Shown here piece by piece: positions 38,135-47,546 of a DNA stretch of 64,000 bases. Source of the DNA: an uncultured Verrucomicrobiae bacterium (lineage in GTDB: Bacteria > Verrucomicrobiota > Verrucomicrobiia > Limisphaerales > AAA164-E04). The notes under the pieces were generated by a model. It saw nothing but the letters and a program-made list of their open reading frames with translations. It had not been told where the DNA came from and did no database searches. The stretch is taken from NCBI GenBank assembly GCA_943788245.1, contig CALSPN010000043.1:1-64000 (forward strand), read 5' to 3'. Position 1 is the first letter of the stretch, and each line of letters opens with the position of its first letter. The position numbers were made by a program, and so were the translations under genes.

Positions 38135-40564
38135 ATGCGACATACGCCCATTCAATTAAGCATTTGCCTGTTATTGTTCCTCGGAAATTTAGAGGCGAAT
38201 GAAGCAGATTCTCAATTCAGCGCAAGCATCAGGCCTATTTTCAGGGACCACTGTTACCGTTGCCATGGAGCCACTCAACAAAAAGGCGAGTTGCGTTTAG
38301 ATCTGGGACATACTTCTGAAATTTGGGAAGGAAGCTCCGGTCCCGCCTGGATTGAAGGTAATCCTGAGGACAGCCTGTTGATTCAATTATTGAAGGGCAA
38401 CCACGATTCCCTACCCAGCATGCCTTACAAGAAGGAGGCCCTCTCTGAGCTGGAAATTCAGACGATAGAACATTGGATTGACCAGGGAGCCATTATCCCC
38501 CCCTCCGTCGAGATAGACTCTCAACGTCACTGGGCATTTTCCAAACCTGATCGACCTGAAATCCCGAAGGTAAGGAACGAACAATGGACTCGCAATGCTA
38601 TCGATTTTTTCATTTTGAATGAGCTGGAAAAACAGGGAATCCAGCCTTCTGAAGAAGCGGCCCCATCAACCCTGCTGCGCCGACTCTTCCTTGACCTGAC
38701 AGGGCTTCCTCCTGGCCAGAAAGATTTGAAATCCATATCGGCAGGATTTACGGAGCCAAACTATCAGGATTGGGTGAACGACTTACTGGCTTCACCACAT
38801 TTCGGCGAACGCTGGGGGCGCCATTGGCTGGATGTGGCACGCTATGCCGATTCAAATGGTTACAGCATTGATGGAGCCCGCACTATGTGGCGATATCGGG
38901 ATTGGGTCATTCAAGCGGTGAACGATGACATGCCTTTCGATCAGTTTACAACCGAGCAAATCGCAGGGGATTTATTGCCACACGCAACCCTTGATCAAAT
39001 CATTGCAACAGGATTTCATCGTAATACCCAGATCAATCAGGAGGGAGGCATCGACCCTGAACAATTCAGAATGGAATCCATATTTGATCGCATGGCAACG
39101 ACTGGAGCCGCTTTTCTGGGATTGACGATCGGTTGTGCTCAATGTCACGACCATAAATTCGACCCTGTTTCTCAAGAAGAATATTATCGAATGTTCGCGT
39201 TCTTTAATAATCAGGATGAGCCCAACATCCCGGCCCCAACTTACAGGGAGTCCATGAAATTAATTTCATGGGAACAAAAATACAACCCACTCAAATCCAA
39301 GTTCGACATCTACGAAAAATCATTGCCCGACAAAATTTGGAGCTGGGAAAAATTCTTTGATGAAAAAGATACCGAAGCAGCTCCTACAGAAATAAAAGCC
39401 ATCATTGAGAAAATCCCTCAGGAAAGAAGCAAAGAGGAATCAAAACAGCTTCTTGAACATTTCAAGAAGCATGATGTCACCTACCTGGGTCTCAGCAAAC
39501 AAGTCAATGAGCTACAGCGCCAACGTCCCCGCATCACTACCGCCATGGTAATGAAAGAGCGCAGTCAAATGCGTGAGACGCATTTGTTGATCAAGGGAGA
39601 TTTTACCAGGCCAGATAAAACCATGTCACCAGGCGTCCCCAAGACCCTTCATCCTATGGAAACTGAAGGTGAGGCCAATCGACTGGACCTGGCAAAATGG
39701 ATTACCTCACCTGAGAACCCTTTGACAGCGAGAGTGATCATGAACCGCATGTGGCAGCAATATTTCGGCAACGGCATTGTTGAAACAGAAAATGATTTTG
39801 GAACACAAGGTAGCCTGCCCAGCAACCCTGCATTGTTGGATTGGTTGGCCGTGGAATTTATGGAATCGGGATGGAGCATGAAGCAAATGCATCGCTTGAT
39901 CACTCAATCCACGACCTACCGTCAATCCTCCAAATTCAGACAGGATCTGTATGACAAAGATCCCAGAAACCTCTTACTTGGGCGACAAAATCGAGTGCGT
40001 CTGGAATCGGAAATCGTAAGAGATGTGGCTTTACAGGCCTCGGGACTGCTTGAACCCAATATTGGGGGCCCCAGCGTGCATCCACCTCAACCCAAAGGAG
40101 TAATGGGATTGGGGCAAGTGCAACGGAGCTGGAAAGCAAATCAAGACGAACGGAGGTTTCGCAGGGGGATGTATACCTTCTTCTGGCGAGCAACACCTCA
40201 CCCCGCCCTGTCCGTTTTTGATAGCCCTGATGCTTTCAGTACATGTACGAGACGCATACGCTCCAACACACCATTACAAGCTTTGGCGTTACTCAATGAT
40301 CCTGCTTTTCATGAAATGGCAGAGCAATTTGCCCTGCTCATGCTTGAGCAAAGTGCTGAAAGCGACTCGGCGCGCGTGACCTTTGGTTTTAAAAGGTGCA
40401 CCTCGCGCTTACCCGATCCGGATGAATTGGAGGTCATGCTGGAGTTCATTTCGCAACAAAGAAAATCCACCAAATCACTGGATTCAATAAAACAACAGAA
40501 AACCGTCTGGTTGAATGTGGCTCGAGTTTTGTTGAACCTTGACGAAACCATCACTCGCGAATAG
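38135..40564 (+). CDS. PSD1-type cytochrome-c/DUF1549/DUF1553 protein, complete
   Basis: This is the intact counterpart of the gene at the left window edge. A signal peptide (MRHTPIQLSICLLLFLGNLEA) is followed by a planctomycete-cytochrome-type domain with the haem motif C40-YR-C43-H44, then DUF1549 (about residues 150-360, with ARYADSNGY and CAQCHDHKFDP) and DUF1553 (about 525-780, RVIMNRMWQQYFG and TPLQALALLNDP). The protein is periplasmic. The function is unproven; the haem motif suggests electron transfer. It ends in DETITRE, and a DUF1501 partner starts 2 bp downstream. Confidence 0.93.
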   Translation: MRHTPIQLSICLLLFLGNLEANEADSQFSASIRPIFRDHCYRCHGATQQKGELRLDLGHTSEIWEGSSGPAWIEGNPEDSLLIQLLKGNHDSLPSMPYKKEALSELEIQTIEHWIDQGAIIPPSVEIDSQRHWAFSKPDRPEIPKVRNEQWTRNAIDFFILNELEKQGIQPSEEAAPSTLLRRLFLDLTGLPPGQKDLKSISAGFTEPNYQDWVNDLLASPHFGERWGRHWLDVARYADSNGYSIDGARTMWRYRDWVIQAVNDDMPFDQFTTEQIAGDLLPHATLDQIIATGFHRNTQINQEGGIDPEQFRMESIFDRMATTGAAFLGLTIGCAQCHDHKFDPVSQEEYYRMFAFFNNQDEPNIPAPTYRESMKLISWEQKYNPLKSKFDIYEKSLPDKIWSWEKFFDEKDTEAAPTEIKAIIEKIPQERSKEESKQLLEHFKKHDVTYLGLSKQVNELQRQRPRITTAMVMKERSQMRETHLLIKGDFTRPDKTMSPGVPKTLHPMETEGEANRLDLAKWITSPENPLTARVIMNRMWQQYFGNGIVETENDFGTQGSLPSNPALLDWLAVEFMESGWSMKQMHRLITQSTTYRQSSKFRQDLYDKDPRNLLLGRQNRVRLESEIVRDVALQASGLLEPNIGGPSVHPPQPKGVMGLGQVQRSWKANQDERRFRRGMYTFFWRATPHPALSVFDSPDAFSTCTRRIRSNTPLQALALLNDPAFHEMAEQFALLMLEQSAESDSARVTFGFKRCTSRLPDPDELEVMLEFISQQRKSTKSLDSIKQQKTVWLNVARVLLNLDETITRE

Positions 40565-40566
40565 TT

Positions 40567-42039
40567 ATGCCCATATCACCAAAAGCAAAAGAGAACGAAC
40601 TGCTGAAAGCGGCCACTCGACGTCAATTTTTCAGTCGCTGCGGATTGGGAGTGGGATCCATGGCATTAGCCTCCCTGGCAAAACAAGATGCTCTGCGAGC
40701 TTCGATTTCAGAGGATGCAACGGATAATCCCATTGCAGCGAAGCAACCGCATTTCCTGCCCAAAGCCAAAAACATTATCTACCTGTTCATGGCGGGCGGC
40801 CCATCGCAATTGGAGCTTTTCGATTACAAACCCACCCTGCAGCAGTACAACGGCAAGGTCATTCCTGAATCCTATCTGGAAGGCAAACGCTTTGCCTTCA
40901 TGAACAGCTCGTTCAAAAACCGTTCCACTCTTCTGGGTACCCGGCGTGAATTCAAACAACACGGTCAATCTGGCATGTGGGTTTCAGAACTTTTGCCCCA
41001 CACTGCAGGCATTGTGGATGAATGCACTTTCCTGCGCACCTGCAAAACCAATCTTTTCAACCACGCACCGGCCAAATTATTCATGAATACGGGATCAGGC
41101 CAATTTGGAAGACCCAGCATGGGAGCTTGGACAACATATGGACTGGGTAGCGCCTGTGAAGATTTACCCGGATTTGTAGTATTGCAAAGCGGACCGCGTG
41201 GTCCACGCGGTGGCGCAGTCAATTGGGGGAGTGGTTTCCTTCCCACCGTGCACCAAGGTGTGCCGTTGCGTGGTCAGGGAGAACCCATACTCAATTTAAC
41301 CACGCCAGACGGGATAACTGACAAAGCTCAGAAATCGGTGATTGACGCTGTCAAATCAATGAATCTCAAAAGGCTAATTGAGACCGGTGACCCGGAAATT
41401 TCAACTCGGATATCAGCATATGAGATGGCATACAAGATGCAATCAAGTGCCCCCGACTTGATTGATCTATCCAATGAATCTCAGGAAACAATGGATATGT
41501 ATGGCGTCGAATCCAATGGATCGAATTTCGGCAGGAACTGCCTACTCGCTCGCAGACTGGTCGAAAAAGGGGTCCGTTTCATTCAACTTTACCATACCAA
41601 TTGGGATAGCCACGGTGGCCCCGGGGAAAACCTGCAAGGAGATTTCGAAAAGGTCTGCCGTGAAATCGATCAGCCCTGCGCCGCTCTGATAAAAGATTTG
41701 AAACGTCGTGGGCTTTTAGATGACACACTGGTGATTTGGGGGGGAGAGTTTGGCCGCACACCCATGGGAGAAAACCGCAGTTCAACCGGACGGAATCATC
41801 ACATCGATGCATTCACCATGTGGTTTGCGGGAGGTGGAACCAAACCGGGCAATATCGTAGGTGAAACCGACGAACTAGGGTTTGATGCGGTTTTGGACCC
41901 AGCCCATACTCACGATATCCATGCAACCATCCTCCACTTGATGGGGATGGATCATGAAAAACTGACCTTTCGTTTTCAAGGCCGTGATTTTCGTTTGACC
42001 GATATCCATGGTGACCTTATCGATAAAATGTATGTGTAG
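40567..42039 (+). CDS. DUF1501 protein, complete
   Basis: The 490-residue protein starts with a Tat signal (TRRQFFSRCGLGVGSMALASL) and runs through the full DUF1501 domain: AGGPSQLELFDYKP, GQSGMWVSELLPHTA, SFFNHAP-like LFNHAP, RGLLDDTLVIWGGEFGRTP and the C-terminal FRLTDIHG. The fold is distantly sulfatase/alkaline-phosphatase-like, but the catalytic residues of those enzymes are not evidently conserved, and the role is unknown. Start is placed at 40567, 2 bp after the PSD1 stop. It aligns with the frameshifted gene at 1946-3440 and shows how that gene should read. Confidence 0.93.
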   Translation: MPISPKAKENELLKAATRRQFFSRCGLGVGSMALASLAKQDALRASISEDATDNPIAAKQPHFLPKAKNIIYLFMAGGPSQLELFDYKPTLQQYNGKVIPESYLEGKRFAFMNSSFKNRSTLLGTRREFKQHGQSGMWVSELLPHTAGIVDECTFLRTCKTNLFNHAPAKLFMNTGSGQFGRPSMGAWTTYGLGSACEDLPGFVVLQSGPRGPRGGAVNWGSGFLPTVHQGVPLRGQGEPILNLTTPDGITDKAQKSVIDAVKSMNLKRLIETGDPEISTRISAYEMAYKMQSSAPDLIDLSNESQETMDMYGVESNGSNFGRNCLLARRLVEKGVRFIQLYHTNWDSHGGPGENLQGDFEKVCREIDQPCAALIKDLKRRGLLDDTLVIWGGEFGRTPMGENRSSTGRNHHIDAFTMWFAGGGTKPGNIVGETDELGFDAVLDPAHTHDIHATILHLMGMDHEKLTFRFQGRDFRLTDIHGDLIDKMYV

Positions 42040-42062
42040 GAAACTTTGAATCCTATGGAAGC

Positions 42063-42365
42063 ATGAAACAATTGGTGCAGACCAGGTCAGACAAGAAGCG
42101 CCGTTGGTTTGGCCTGCTTTATCTTTTGATCGCGGGCATCATGCTGGTCTGGGGAACAACCTGGCTGGAATCATACCTGTCTGAATCCAACTGGAGATTT
42201 TTAACATACTGGTTTGTTTGTTTTGTGACGACATTGATGGCCATGTTTGTCGCTTTACTTGATATTTGGATCATCCGCACCCGTGCACGTCAGCAGCGCC
42301 AAAAAGCAGTGCGTCAAACATTCAATAAAAAGCCTGAAGACAAAGAGGAAACCACGTCACATTGA
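42063..42365 (+). CDS. Small two-helix membrane protein
   Basis: A 100-residue protein has a basic N-terminus (QTRSDKKRRW) and two hydrophobic segments (FGLLYLLIAGIMLVWGTTW and YWFVCFVTTLMAMFVALLDIWII) separated by about 16 polar residues. A highly charged C-terminal tail (RTRARQQRQKAVRQTFNKKPEDKEE) follows. I recognise no family. It lies 23 bp after the DUF1501 stop and is likely co-transcribed with it, and its 3' end coincides with paired palindromes. Confidence 0.7.
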   Translation: MKQLVQTRSDKKRRWFGLLYLLIAGIMLVWGTTWLESYLSESNWRFLTYWFVCFVTTLMAMFVALLDIWIIRTRARQQRQKAVRQTFNKKPEDKEETTSH

Positions 42366-42394
42366 ACCAGTGGTTCAAATCATTCGGAATGATT
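42362..42394. terminator. Tandem palindromes between convergent genes
   Basis: Two perfect palindromes are fused: TTGAACCA-G-TGGTTCAA (42362-42378) and AATCATTC-G-GAATGATT (42378-42394). They lie where the plus-strand small-membrane-protein gene and the minus-strand response-regulator gene converge; the second reaches the regulator's stop codon. A shared bidirectional terminator is likely, although a long U-tract is lacking. Confidence 0.6.
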
Positions 42395-43037
42395 ACCCCT
42401 CAATTTCGGTATCCCATTTAGGGTAAACTGAGGGATCAAGTTCTCCGCGACGGATCATTTCCTGCAGATCACGGATGATGGTTCGTCTTGCCACTCGATA
42501 TTCGCGCGCAAGAGCTGAAATGTTCGGTCGCTGTTTCGAATCCTCTAAACGCAAACGAATCTGGTGTTGACGACTCAACCTGTCTGTAGACCTGCTTAGA
42601 AGGGTCTCGATATCAGATCGTTTGGAACGTTCGAGTGATTCAAACTGTTTGATCACTTCTTTCTCTCCGCACTCACTCACCGCAGTCTGGATGGTCTTCT
42701 TCAACACATGGATATCCACTGGTTTGGGCAGACAATAATGGGCTCGACGAGGCCCCTGAAGTGCCTCGATCTGTTGTTGGACTTCAAGGGCACCGGAAAC
42801 GACAACAATGGGCACATGAGGCATCAGTTGTTTGAAATCAGGCAAGAAATCTAATCCCAATTCTTCATTCTCCAGGACATGATCCAACACAATGACTTCA
42901 GGCACAAAATTGGATGCATATTTGATTGCCTCAGTACCGGAACGAGCCCGTTTCAGTTCAAATTGCCCCAAGCATTCTTCGTAAATTTCATATTGGAGGT
43001 CTTCATCTTCGATGATCATGACCCTGATCTTGTCCAT
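42393..43037 (-). CDS. Response regulator with C-terminal helix-turn-helix
   Basis: The receiver domain occupies residues 1-125: acidic pair E10-D11, phosphoacceptor D52 (VIVLDHV) and K105 (CLPKPVD). A linker of about 45 residues with a helical, basic stretch follows, then a helix-turn-helix-like end (ISALAREYRVARRTIIRDLQEMIRRGEL). That C-terminus resembles short Fis/HTH-type output domains. The start at 43037 (MDKIRVMIIEDED) is chosen because the receiver begins there; upstream ATGs to 43097 add unconserved residues. No histidine kinase is adjacent; the nearest is the propeller kinase at 30191-33298. Confidence 0.88.
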   Translation of the reverse strand: MDKIRVMIIEDEDLQYEIYEECLGQFELKRARSGTEAIKYASNFVPEVIVLDHVLENEELGLDFLPDFKQLMPHVPIVVVSGALEVQQQIEALQGPRRAHYCLPKPVDIHVLKKTIQTAVSECGEKEVIKQFESLERSKRSDIETLLSRSTDRLSRQHQIRLRLEDSKQRPNISALAREYRVARRTIIRDLQEMIRRGELDPSVYPKWDTEIEG

Positions 43038-43290
43038 AATGAGAGGATGCTGCATTGCAGCTAACTTCGCAAGTCTGTTTGGCCTCGTGACGAACACCTC
43101 CCGTCAGCGCACTGACTGGGTCCTGGAGCCCTTTCCTCTTTCTAAAAGTGGAACTGAAGTAAAATGCGAAATCGATAGCGGCGTCCAAATGCACCAAGGC
43201 AAGCATTGAGCCAGAGCAGATAAAACTTAAGGACTTTATTTTGAGAAGTTATGTTAAGGAATCAATCAATCCCTATAAATTACGATGTTT

Positions 43291-44223
43291 TTAGAAGCTT
43301 ATTTTCAGTAATCGAGATGCGTTACGATGGAAAATTTTGGAACGGATTTCCTTATCAGCGGAAAGTTCCATGACTGTCTTTATTGTCTCTGAGCCTTGGC
43401 ATCCCGGCCCTCTGCCAAGAATGTCATTGCAGTCGCTCCCATAAAGGAGTTTATCCTGATGCCGCCTCAGAAAGCCTCGAGTATGGTCTTCGTCGCGCTT
43501 GAGTGAATTCAATCCAGAGCCGGCCGATAGATCCCCAAACATATTCGGATAATCGGATAGAAGGCGATCGGTGATTCCCCCTGTTACCACCGGCCCGGTT
43601 GGATACATCACCTTTTGATCGTGCTTGCGATCAATGTTTCCCCACCAGGTTTGGGCATGTCCTATGAAATTTGTATTGGGAAACTTCTCAAGAACTTTAT
43701 GGAATCTATGAAGGCTTGTGTTGTATGCATTATGTTGAAAATGAATCAGGACGGGCACTTGATATTCACCAGCTAATTCGGCCACCATTTCAAGAGGCCT
43801 TGAATCGCATTCCAATTCGAATTTCTGCTCACCAATACCGACTGCGCCCAGCTTTAAGTACTTTTCAATGGTTTCACGGCCCATGGATAAATCGGGCACT
43901 TCATTTGCAAAAAACACGAAATCATCCGGATAAAGTTGAGCCATGCGATAAACGGTCTCATTCCCTCCGCATTTGGCCGCAAGTCCGTAGTATTTTCCTG
44001 CGGGTAACAGAACTGTTCGATGAACACCCATCGCCTTCTGATGAGTTCGCAATTGCAATTCACTACGCCCAGAATAGTTAGTATGCTGATGCAGATCAAT
44101 GATAGGAAATCCTGCATGCAATTCCCCTGACTGAGCCATCGAACATAAAGGCTTGCTCAAGGAAACTGCTAATGCACAACCCGTAGTTTTGATAAAATCT
44201 CGTTTGGTAACAGGCGTATTCAT
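43291..44223 (-). CDS. Amidohydrolase-type TIM-barrel protein, Tat-exported
   Basis: The 310-residue protein has a Tat-like signal (TKRDFIKTTGCALAVSLSKPL) and an amidohydrolase_2-type TIM barrel. Metal residues are IIDLHQHTNY (HxH), VLIHFQHN, FIGHAQTWW and LLYGSDCND, matching the usual His-x-His, His, His, Asp set. Relatives act on varied substrates such as decarboxylation or lactone hydrolysis, and none can be assigned here. It lies 37 bp from the ppk1 stop on the same strand, so co-transcription is possible but its link to polyphosphate is not obvious. Confidence 0.8.
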   Translation of the reverse strand: MNTPVTKRDFIKTTGCALAVSLSKPLCSMAQSGELHAGFPIIDLHQHTNYSGRSELQLRTHQKAMGVHRTVLLPAGKYYGLAAKCGGNETVYRMAQLYPDDFVFFANEVPDLSMGRETIEKYLKLGAVGIGEQKFELECDSRPLEMVAELAGEYQVPVLIHFQHNAYNTSLHRFHKVLEKFPNTNFIGHAQTWWGNIDRKHDQKVMYPTGPVVTGGITDRLLSDYPNMFGDLSAGSGLNSLKRDEDHTRGFLRRHQDKLLYGSDCNDILGRGPGCQGSETIKTVMELSADKEIRSKIFHRNASRLLKISF

Positions 44224-44262
44224 CATTCGTAATCATTAAGCAAAATTGAAGCCCGAATCAAT

Positions 44263-46407
44263 CTAAGGCTTCTTCTTCACCGTCATAGCAGCATACCTTC
44301 CTCTTTGCTTGCTACGCTTACTAAAACGGTCACGATTGGATCGCTGAGAGAGTCCCATGAAAGACGCCTGACTGCGTATTAACTTGGACTTTTTTTCGGG
44401 CAGCGCTCGAACATAACTGCCATCCGATCGCATGCTCCGGGCTTTGACGTTGTCCTCCAAGCTCAATTCAAGCACCTCATTAATCAGGCGATCACGTAAA
44501 TTCCCGTCCTCGACGGGAAAGACCGTTTCAATCCGCTTGAAGAAATTACGGGGCATCCAGTCGGCACTGCCCACATAAACCTCCGGCCGACATCCATTTT
44601 CAAAATAAAAAATCCGACTATGCTCAAGAAAGCGATCCAGAATACTGATCACTCGGATATTTTTACTTACTCCTTTGAGGCCTGGACGCAGGCAACAGAT
44701 ACCACGAATGATCAGATCAATTTGCACACCAGCTCTCGAGGCTTCATACAAAGCCGAGATGATGTCGCAATCTACGAGAGCATTCATTTTCGCGACAATT
44801 CGAGCGGGTAAACCATTTTTGGCATTCTCTGTCTCGCGTCGAATCTTGCTCATCATGCCCTCATGAAGATTAAACGGCGCCACGAGCAGTTTTTCTGTTC
44901 CCTGAAACTGACAGACACCAGTCAAGAGGTTAAAAACATCACCAACGTCACGTCCAAGTTCAGGGCGTGCAGAGAGGAGACCAATATCAGTGTAAAGCTT
45001 TGCAGTGCTCGGATTATAATTCCCCGTGGCCAGATGCACATAACGTCGAATGCCATCCTCATCCTTTCGTACCACCATGCACATTTTGCAATGGATCTTG
45101 TATCCGGCCAAACCGTAGAGAACATGCACCCCAGCTTTCTCCAGTCTGCGAGCAGCCTTGATGTTGTTGTCTTCATCAAAGCGGGCCTTTAACTCCAATA
45201 CAACCGTCACCTGTTTGTCATTGCGGACTGCGTTCATAAGCGCCTTGAAGATCCTTTGATCTGATCCAGCACGATACATGGTTTGCTTGATGGCCAACAC
45301 TTTGGGATCGCTGGCAGCCTGCTCGATAAAATTCACCACGCTGTTGAAACTCTCATAAGGATGATGAAGCATGACGTCCTTTTCGCGAATAGTTTCAAAC
45401 AGTAATTTTCCCTGCAGAAAAGGATAGGCCGTTGGAGCTATAAATGCCTTGTCTCGCAATTCGGGAGAATGATCCCCCTCATAAACCTGCATGAGCTGAA
45501 TTGGATTGAGAGGGCCATCGATGATATAGAGGTCATCCTGAGTCAGCTGGAGTTCTTTGAGAAGTTGATTCCGGATCTGGGGAGGGCAGCCTTTGGTTAC
45601 TTCCAAACGAACAGCGTCACCTTTACGACGGTTGTCTAGTTCCTCTTCCATCGCCTTCAGCATGTCCGAAATACTTTCTTCATCGAGATAAAGCTCACTG
45701 TTCCGAGTCACCCTGAACATCCAATGCCCAACGATACGATTTCCTGGGAACAGCCTCTCCAAATGCCGATAAATAATTTCACCAAGAAATAAAAAATCAC
45801 GATGGGTTTTGGTCGCTTTAAATGGAACAAGTCGCGGCAAATTGCTGGGCACCTGCACAACCGCCAAACGCTTTTCTTTCCTCCCCTTGAGATCAATTTC
45901 AACTTCTACGATGATGTTGAGAGATTTGTTCAGCAACAAGGGAAATGGGTGGGAGGGATCAAAACTTAGTGGTGTGAGAACAGGATGTACCTCCTCGTCA
46001 TAATATTGGTCAGCGCGTTTCAGCTGCCTTTCGCTGAGTGATTCGCACTTGTGAAGCATGATTCCAGCTTCATCTAACTGCGGTAAGATTTCCTCGCGCC
46101 AGACCAAATATTGTTCATCAATCATCCGGCGGGCGCGACGTGTTACGGCTTGAAATGTCTCTGTCGCCGTCCTTCCGTCGGCCCCCCTTTCAACAACATC
46201 ACTTTCGATCTGCTGCTTGAGACCGGCAACCCTGACTTCAAAAAACTCATCCAAATTGTTACTGACAATGCAGAAAAACTTGAGTCTCTCCAAAAGCGGA
46301 TTGGACGCATCTTTGGCTTCTTCAAGCACCCGGTGATTGAATTCAAGCCAGCCTAATTCTCGATTGATGTAGTGTGAGACTTCCATGACCCGAAGGTATC
46401 TTTTCAT
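44263..46407 (-). CDS. ppk1: Polyphosphate kinase 1
   Basis: PPK1 reversibly makes polyphosphate from ATP through a phosphohistidine. The N-terminal block ELGWLEFNHRVLEEA and the NNLDEFFEVRVAG segment are classical. The catalytic region shows GYKIHCKM, which holds the phosphoacceptor His, and HLATGNYNPSTAKLYTDIGLL. The protein is full length (about 714 residues) with a basic C-terminal extension (RGRYAAMTVKKKP). The start at 46407 (MKRYLRVMEV) has an AAGGA element 5 nt upstream and is preferred over 46467, which would add a hydrophobic run that family members lack. Confidence 0.95.
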   Translation of the reverse strand: MKRYLRVMEVSHYINRELGWLEFNHRVLEEAKDASNPLLERLKFFCIVSNNLDEFFEVRVAGLKQQIESDVVERGADGRTATETFQAVTRRARRMIDEQYLVWREEILPQLDEAGIMLHKCESLSERQLKRADQYYDEEVHPVLTPLSFDPSHPFPLLLNKSLNIIVEVEIDLKGRKEKRLAVVQVPSNLPRLVPFKATKTHRDFLFLGEIIYRHLERLFPGNRIVGHWMFRVTRNSELYLDEESISDMLKAMEEELDNRRKGDAVRLEVTKGCPPQIRNQLLKELQLTQDDLYIIDGPLNPIQLMQVYEGDHSPELRDKAFIAPTAYPFLQGKLLFETIREKDVMLHHPYESFNSVVNFIEQAASDPKVLAIKQTMYRAGSDQRIFKALMNAVRNDKQVTVVLELKARFDEDNNIKAARRLEKAGVHVLYGLAGYKIHCKMCMVVRKDEDGIRRYVHLATGNYNPSTAKLYTDIGLLSARPELGRDVGDVFNLLTGVCQFQGTEKLLVAPFNLHEGMMSKIRRETENAKNGLPARIVAKMNALVDCDIISALYEASRAGVQIDLIIRGICCLRPGLKGVSKNIRVISILDRFLEHSRIFYFENGCRPEVYVGSADWMPRNFFKRIETVFPVEDGNLRDRLINEVLELSLEDNVKARSMRSDGSYVRALPEKKSKLIRSQASFMGLSQRSNRDRFSKRSKQRGRYAAMTVKKKP

Positions 46408-46499
46408 GAATCCTTGAGAGAATGAAGGAAAATCACTTATTACAGGTAAAAACAGGCCAATAATCATATCCTGTTTTCCATTGCCATGAGCTTGCGATC

Positions 46500-47414
46500 A
46501 TGAATACTGCTTGGATGAGATTTGCCTATTTGATGTTTTTTATTTCGATCTGGGCCGCAGCTGAGGACATAAGAGTGGTTGTCTGGGATGAGCAACAACC
46601 ACGACAGAAGAAGGCTTATGAAAATTTTCTGGGAAACGAAATTTCCAGGCATTTAAGAGACAAGCCTGGAATTTCAGTAAGATCGGTCAAACTGGACGAC
46701 CCTGGCAAAGGCATGGGCCAGGACGTAATTAATGAATGCGATGTTCTCATTTGGTGGGGACATGTAAGGCACCATGAAATAACACCCGAAGATTGCAGCC
46801 CCATCATTCAAAGAATTGTCGCGGGTAAAATGGCTTTTATCCCTCTCCATTCAGCACATTGGTCTACCCCTTTCATGGAAGCAATGAATCAGCGTACGCG
46901 CATGGACGCTGCCAAACGTTACCCCAGGAATTCGGATTCCCCCAAGGTGGTCTTTGATTTCATTCCACCAACAGGTCGTATTTCACCAGCCGCGAATTCG
47001 CTTGTCACACCTGCTTACCTAGCTGTGAAGCGCCATAGGGTTGCTACCACTGTGCGGGTCGATCTGCCAAACTGCTGTTTTCCTGCATGGCGTAATGACG
47101 GAAAACCAAGCTCTATCGAGACCATGCTCCCTGCCCACCCCATCGCCAAAGGATTGCCCAATCATTGGTCGATCGCCTCATCCGAAATGTATGCCGAGCC
47201 GTTTCATGTGCCAGAGCCTGATGAGGTAATTTTTAAAGAAACATTTTCAGAAGGCGAATGGTTCCGCAGTGGAATGGTATGGAACCTGGGCCTCGGCAAG
47301 GTATTTTACTTTCGTCCGGGCCACGAAACCTATCCTGTTTTCAAGGAAAAACTTCCTCTCATGGTTCTCGAAAATGCTGTTCGATGGCTCGCAGCAGAAT
47401 TAAAGAACAATTAA
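46500..47414 (+). CDS. ThuA-like domain protein, secreted
   Basis: The 304-residue protein begins with a signal peptide (MRFAYLMFFISIWAAAEDI). The rest is a ThuA (trehalose-utilisation, class-I glutamine-amidotransferase-like) domain: VVVWDEQQ, DVLIWWGHVRHHEI, FIPLHSAHWS, then the C-terminal GKVFYFRPGHETYPV. ThuA domains in this group often accompany sugar oxidoreductases, and their precise activity is uncertain. It diverges from ppk1 and is followed by a GntP permease 132 bp downstream, giving a plausible small sugar-use unit. Confidence 0.9.
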   Translation: MNTAWMRFAYLMFFISIWAAAEDIRVVVWDEQQPRQKKAYENFLGNEISRHLRDKPGISVRSVKLDDPGKGMGQDVINECDVLIWWGHVRHHEITPEDCSPIIQRIVAGKMAFIPLHSAHWSTPFMEAMNQRTRMDAAKRYPRNSDSPKVVFDFIPPTGRISPAANSLVTPAYLAVKRHRVATTVRVDLPNCCFPAWRNDGKPSSIETMLPAHPIAKGLPNHWSIASSEMYAEPFHVPEPDEVIFKETFSEGEWFRSGMVWNLGLGKVFYFRPGHETYPVFKEKLPLMVLENAVRWLAAELKNN

Positions 47415-47546
47415 TCGTGCTACAGATAATCTTTGTGAAATCAGGAATGATAAGTTTTTAAACAAAGGCATTGGCAGACTGCCTGTACTCATTAAGATCT
47501 GTTTGATTCACCCTGTGCACGACGATCCCATCATGCTTTTTAGATC

